The translations under genes and the position numbers were made by a program. This document shows positions 61,713 to 64,000 of a stretch of 64,000 bases of DNA, piece by piece (position 1 is the stretch's first letter; each line of letters begins with the position of its first letter). Source of the DNA: Gemmatimonadota bacterium (lineage in GTDB: Bacteria; Gemmatimonadota; Gemmatimonadetes; Palauibacterales; Palauibacteraceae); assembly GCA_022825725.1 (NCBI GenBank), contig JAJDWE010000084.1:16058-80057 (forward strand), written 5' to 3'. The notes below the pieces were generated by a model. It saw only the letters and a program-made list of their open reading frames with translations. It searched no databases and was not told the DNA's origin.

Positions 61713-63122
61713 CTACATGTGGATCGAGCGTCCGAGCGCGGCGAACGCGGCCTCCATCACGGCCTCGGCCATGCTGGGGTGCGCGTGCGCGTGACGCACG
61801 ATCTCGTCCAGCGTCGCTTCCAGTTCGCGGGCCATGCCGACTTCCGCCACAAGCTCGCTCACGTTGTGGCCGATCATGTGGACGCCCAGGATTTCGCCGT
61901 ACTTGGCGTCCGCCACGACCTTCACGAATCCGTCCGCGGATTCGGCGGTGAGCGCGCGTCCGTGCGCCCCGAGCGGGTATTTGCCCGTGACGACCTCGTG
62001 GCCCGCCTCCTCCGCCTGCGCCACGGACATGCCGATCGAGGCGACTTCGGGGTGGCAGTACCCGACGGACGGGATGTTCCCGTACGTCATGGGGTGCTTG
62101 GCCACGCCCGCGATGTGTTCGGCGGCGACGATGCCCTCGTGCGATCCGACGTGCGCCAGCATCGGCTGCCCGGCCACATCCCCGATCGCGTAGACGCCCG
62201 GCTGGTTCGTCCGGCACCAGCCGTCGATCCTGATGAAGCCGTCCTCCACCGCGACCCCGTTCTTCTCAAGGCCGAGATTCTCGGTCACGGGCCGCCGTCC
62301 GACGGCCATGAGCACGAGATCCGTCTCCTCGGCGGTCTCGCTGCCGTCGGGGTTCACGACCGTGAGGACCATCGGGCTCGAGTCGCGGTCCAGGTGCTTG
62401 ACGCGGGTGTTCGTGAGGTTGCGGATCCCCCGCTTACGGAACGAGCGCTCGAGCGCCTTCCCGATGTCGGGGTCCTCGAAGGGTACGAGCGTGTCGAGCG
62501 CCTCGATGAGCGTGACGTCGACTCCGAAGGCGTTGAAGACGTCGGCGAACTCGACGCCGACGAATCCGGCTCCGACGATCGCCATCTTCGCGGGGAGCTG
62601 CTGGAGGCCGAGCGCCTCGCGGCTGCCGATCACCTTCTCGCCGTCGAGTTCGAAGCCCGGGAAGGTGTTCATCACGGAGCCGGTTGCGAACACGACGTTT
62701 CGCGTCGCGATCTCACGGGTCTCGCCATCCGACTCGACCGCGACGCGGCCCGCCCCCGCCAGCCGCCCGCGGCCCTGGATGATGTCGACCTTGTTCTTCC
62801 CGAGCAGGTATTTCACGCCGGCCGTGAGCTTCCGCGTGATGATGCGGCTTCGCTTCACCGCCGCGGGGAAGTCGTACTCCACTTCGACCGGTTTCACGCC
62901 CATGCGGGCGCCGTGGTGCTGGAGGTTGTGCGCGAGCGCGGCGCTCTCGAGCAGCGCCTTGGCGGGAATGCAGCCCCAGTTGAGGCAGGTGCCGCCGAGG
63001 CCGCCCTCGTACGACCCGCTCTCGACGCAGGCGGTCCGGAGGCCGAGTTGCGCGGCCCGGATCGCACACACGTAGCCGGCCGGTCCGGCCCCGACCACGA
63101 CGACGTCGTAAGTCTCCGACAT
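61713..63122 (-). CDS. lpdA: Dihydrolipoyl dehydrogenase (E3)
   Basis: FAD flavoprotein that reoxidises dihydrolipoamide in 2-oxoacid dehydrogenase complexes, 469 aa. FAD motif VVVGAGPAGYVCAIRAAQLG, redox-active disulfide TCLNWGCIPAKALLE (C46/C51), NAD motif MAIVGAGFVGVEFADVFNAF, and C-terminal catalytic His-Glu in HAHPSMAEAVMEAAFAA. No N-terminal lipoyl domain. It is 50 bp after the E2 gene and 21 bp before lipB, so E2-lpdA-lipB is probably an operon. Confidence 0.97.
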   Translation of the reverse strand: MSETYDVVVVGAGPAGYVCAIRAAQLGLRTACVESGSYEGGLGGTCLNWGCIPAKALLESAALAHNLQHHGARMGVKPVEVEYDFPAAVKRSRIITRKLTAGVKYLLGKNKVDIIQGRGRLAGAGRVAVESDGETREIATRNVVFATGSVMNTFPGFELDGEKVIGSREALGLQQLPAKMAIVGAGFVGVEFADVFNAFGVDVTLIEALDTLVPFEDPDIGKALERSFRKRGIRNLTNTRVKHLDRDSSPMVLTVVNPDGSETAEETDLVLMAVGRRPVTENLGLEKNGVAVEDGFIRIDGWCRTNQPGVYAIGDVAGQPMLAHVGSHEGIVAAEHIAGVAKHPMTYGNIPSVGYCHPEVASIGMSVAQAEEAGHEVVTGKYPLGAHGRALTAESADGFVKVVADAKYGEILGVHMIGHNVSELVAEVGMARELEATLDEIVRHAHAHPSMAEAVMEAAFAALGRSIHM

Positions 63123-63172
63123 CTATCCCTTCACTCTCTCTGTCGCTGGAAGGTTACAGCGGCCCATGGCCG

Positions 63173-64000
63173 CTAGAGGATCATCTCGAGCGGGTTCTCG
63201 AGCATCGCCTTGAAGGCGCCGAGGAAAGCCGCGCCCGTGGCGCCGTCGATGACGCGGTGATCGCACGACATCGTCACCCGCATCCGCTTGCGGACGACGA
63301 CCTCGCCGTCCACGGCGACGGGCTTCTCGACCGTCTGTCCGATGGCGAGGATGCCGGCCTCCGGCGGGTTGATGATCGCGGTGAACTGGTCGATCTCGAA
63401 CATGCCGAGGTTGCTGACCGAGAAGGTCCCGCCCTGGTATTCCTCCGGCGCGAGCTTTCGCGCCCGCGCCCGGGCGATGAGGTCGCGCGCCTCGACCGAG
63501 ATCTGACGCAGCCCCTTGCGGCCAGCGTCGCGCAGCACCGGTGTGATGAGGCCTTCGTCGAGCGCGACCGCGATGCCGAGATGGACCGCGCCGTGGTAGC
63601 GGATCGCGCTCTCCTCCCACGAGGCGTTGACTGCGGGGTGCCGGTTGAGGGCCTCCGCGGTCGCCTTCAGGAGCAGGTCCGTCACCCCGATCTTGCCATC
63701 CGCGAAGCGGGCGTTGAGGTCCGCGCGCAACTCGAGCGCCCGGCCCATGTCGACCTCGGTCGTGAGGAAGAAGTGGGGGACGGGCCCGATCGACTGGCCG
63801 AGCCGGCGCGCGATCGCCTTCCGCATCTGGCTCGCCTCCTCGACCCGGTCCTCGAGACCGAGAGGAAGCGCTGCGGCTGCCGGAGGAACGGGTGCCGCGG
63901 TGGACGGGGCGGGCGCGGGCGCGGGTGCCGGCGCGATGCCCGGGGCGCCGGCGGCCAGCGCGGCCCCCACGTCGGCCATGACGATCCGGCCGCCCGGCCC
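63173..64000 (-). CDS. Dihydrolipoamide acyltransferase (E2), N-terminal part outside window
   Basis: C-terminal 275 residues of an E2 acyltransferase; the frame is open to the window edge, where PGGRIVMADVGAA marks the end of the E3/E1-binding domain. An Ala/Pro linker (APAPAPAPS) follows, then the catalytic trimer domain (about 230 aa) with FFLTTEVDM, VNASWEESAIRYH, GTFSVSNLGMFEIDQFTAII and the catalytic MSCDHRVIDGATGAAFL. Pyruvate (pdhC) versus 2-oxoglutarate (sucB) specificity cannot be settled here; the pattern slightly favours a PDH-type enzyme. Any Met near 63979 is internal. Confidence 0.93.
   Translation of the reverse strand, partial: GPGGRIVMADVGAALAAGAPGIAPAPAPAPAPSTAAPVPPAAAALPLGLEDRVEEASQMRKAIARRLGQSIGPVPHFFLTTEVDMGRALELRADLNARFADGKIGVTDLLLKATAEALNRHPAVNASWEESAIRYHGAVHLGIAVALDEGLITPVLRDAGRKGLRQISVEARDLIARARARKLAPEEYQGGTFSVSNLGMFEIDQFTAIINPPEAGILAIGQTVEKPVAVDGEVVVRKRMRVTMSCDHRVIDGATGAAFLGAFKAMLENPLEMIL

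Overview
This is a 64 kb stretch of GC-rich (roughly 65-70%) bacterial chromosome, densely coding, with many four-base XTGA start/stop overlaps, frequent GTG/TTG starts, TonB-dependent receptors, lipoproteins and OmpA/porin outer-membrane proteins. It is therefore Gram-negative in envelope. The gene set (a DUF4837 lipoprotein, a RicT-MetRS pair, GlnRS with a YqeY-like tail, long-protein TonB receptors, P5C dehydrogenase and a paa operon) fits a Gemmatimonadota-like lineage. That is inference from content and composition: no rRNA is present. I see no insertion sequences, phage genes, integrases or CRISPR arrays.

Layout. 1-15.5 kb: a truncated PhoD-type phosphatase, a DUF4837 lipoprotein, dnaE, an accA-ricT-metG run, an M23 peptidase, a lipoprotein, a FadJ-type beta-oxidation enzyme, a DUF402-membrane fusion and an M50-like protein. 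15.5-24 kb: an M28 peptidase, proS, a BtuB-like receptor, glnS and a small membrane protein bounded by terminators. 24-30.3 kb (minus strand): P5C dehydrogenase, a META-domain lipoprotein, then phenylacetyl-CoA epoxidase genes paaA-paaD-paaB-paaC with a separate zinc-ribbon gene and a methyltransferase. 30.4-38.5 kb: an OmpA-like coiled-coil protein, a FabL-like enoyl-ACP reductase, a cluster of small unknown genes, two glycosyltransferases and an amidohydrolase.

38.6-57.7 kb is a phosphate island. It holds a Ppx/GppA phosphatase, polyphosphate kinase, a complete phoB-phoR-pstS-pstC-pstA-pstB-phoU operon on the minus strand, and, diverging from phoB, a TonB receptor, a beta-helix lipoprotein and a small lipoprotein. 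The divergent spacer carries GTAAC/GTGAC motifs repeated every 11 bp, which look like Pho boxes. Farther on are a split glutamine-dependent NAD synthetase (synthetase plus nitrilase), a CPBP protease and an OprP/OprO-type phosphate-selective porin.

57.8-64 kb: a GT2 glycosyltransferase, a DUF547 lipoprotein, tRNA-Glu(CTC) with a strong promoter and a terminator, three small membrane proteins, then lipB, lpdA and the C-terminal part of a dihydrolipoamide acyltransferase (2-oxoacid dehydrogenase and lipoate functions).

The most unusual items are the Pho-box array with its divergent TonB/beta-helix trio, a 17-bp triplicated stop-start relay between paaB and paaC, the split PaaD, and a methyltransferase whose conserved N-terminus has no standard start codon.
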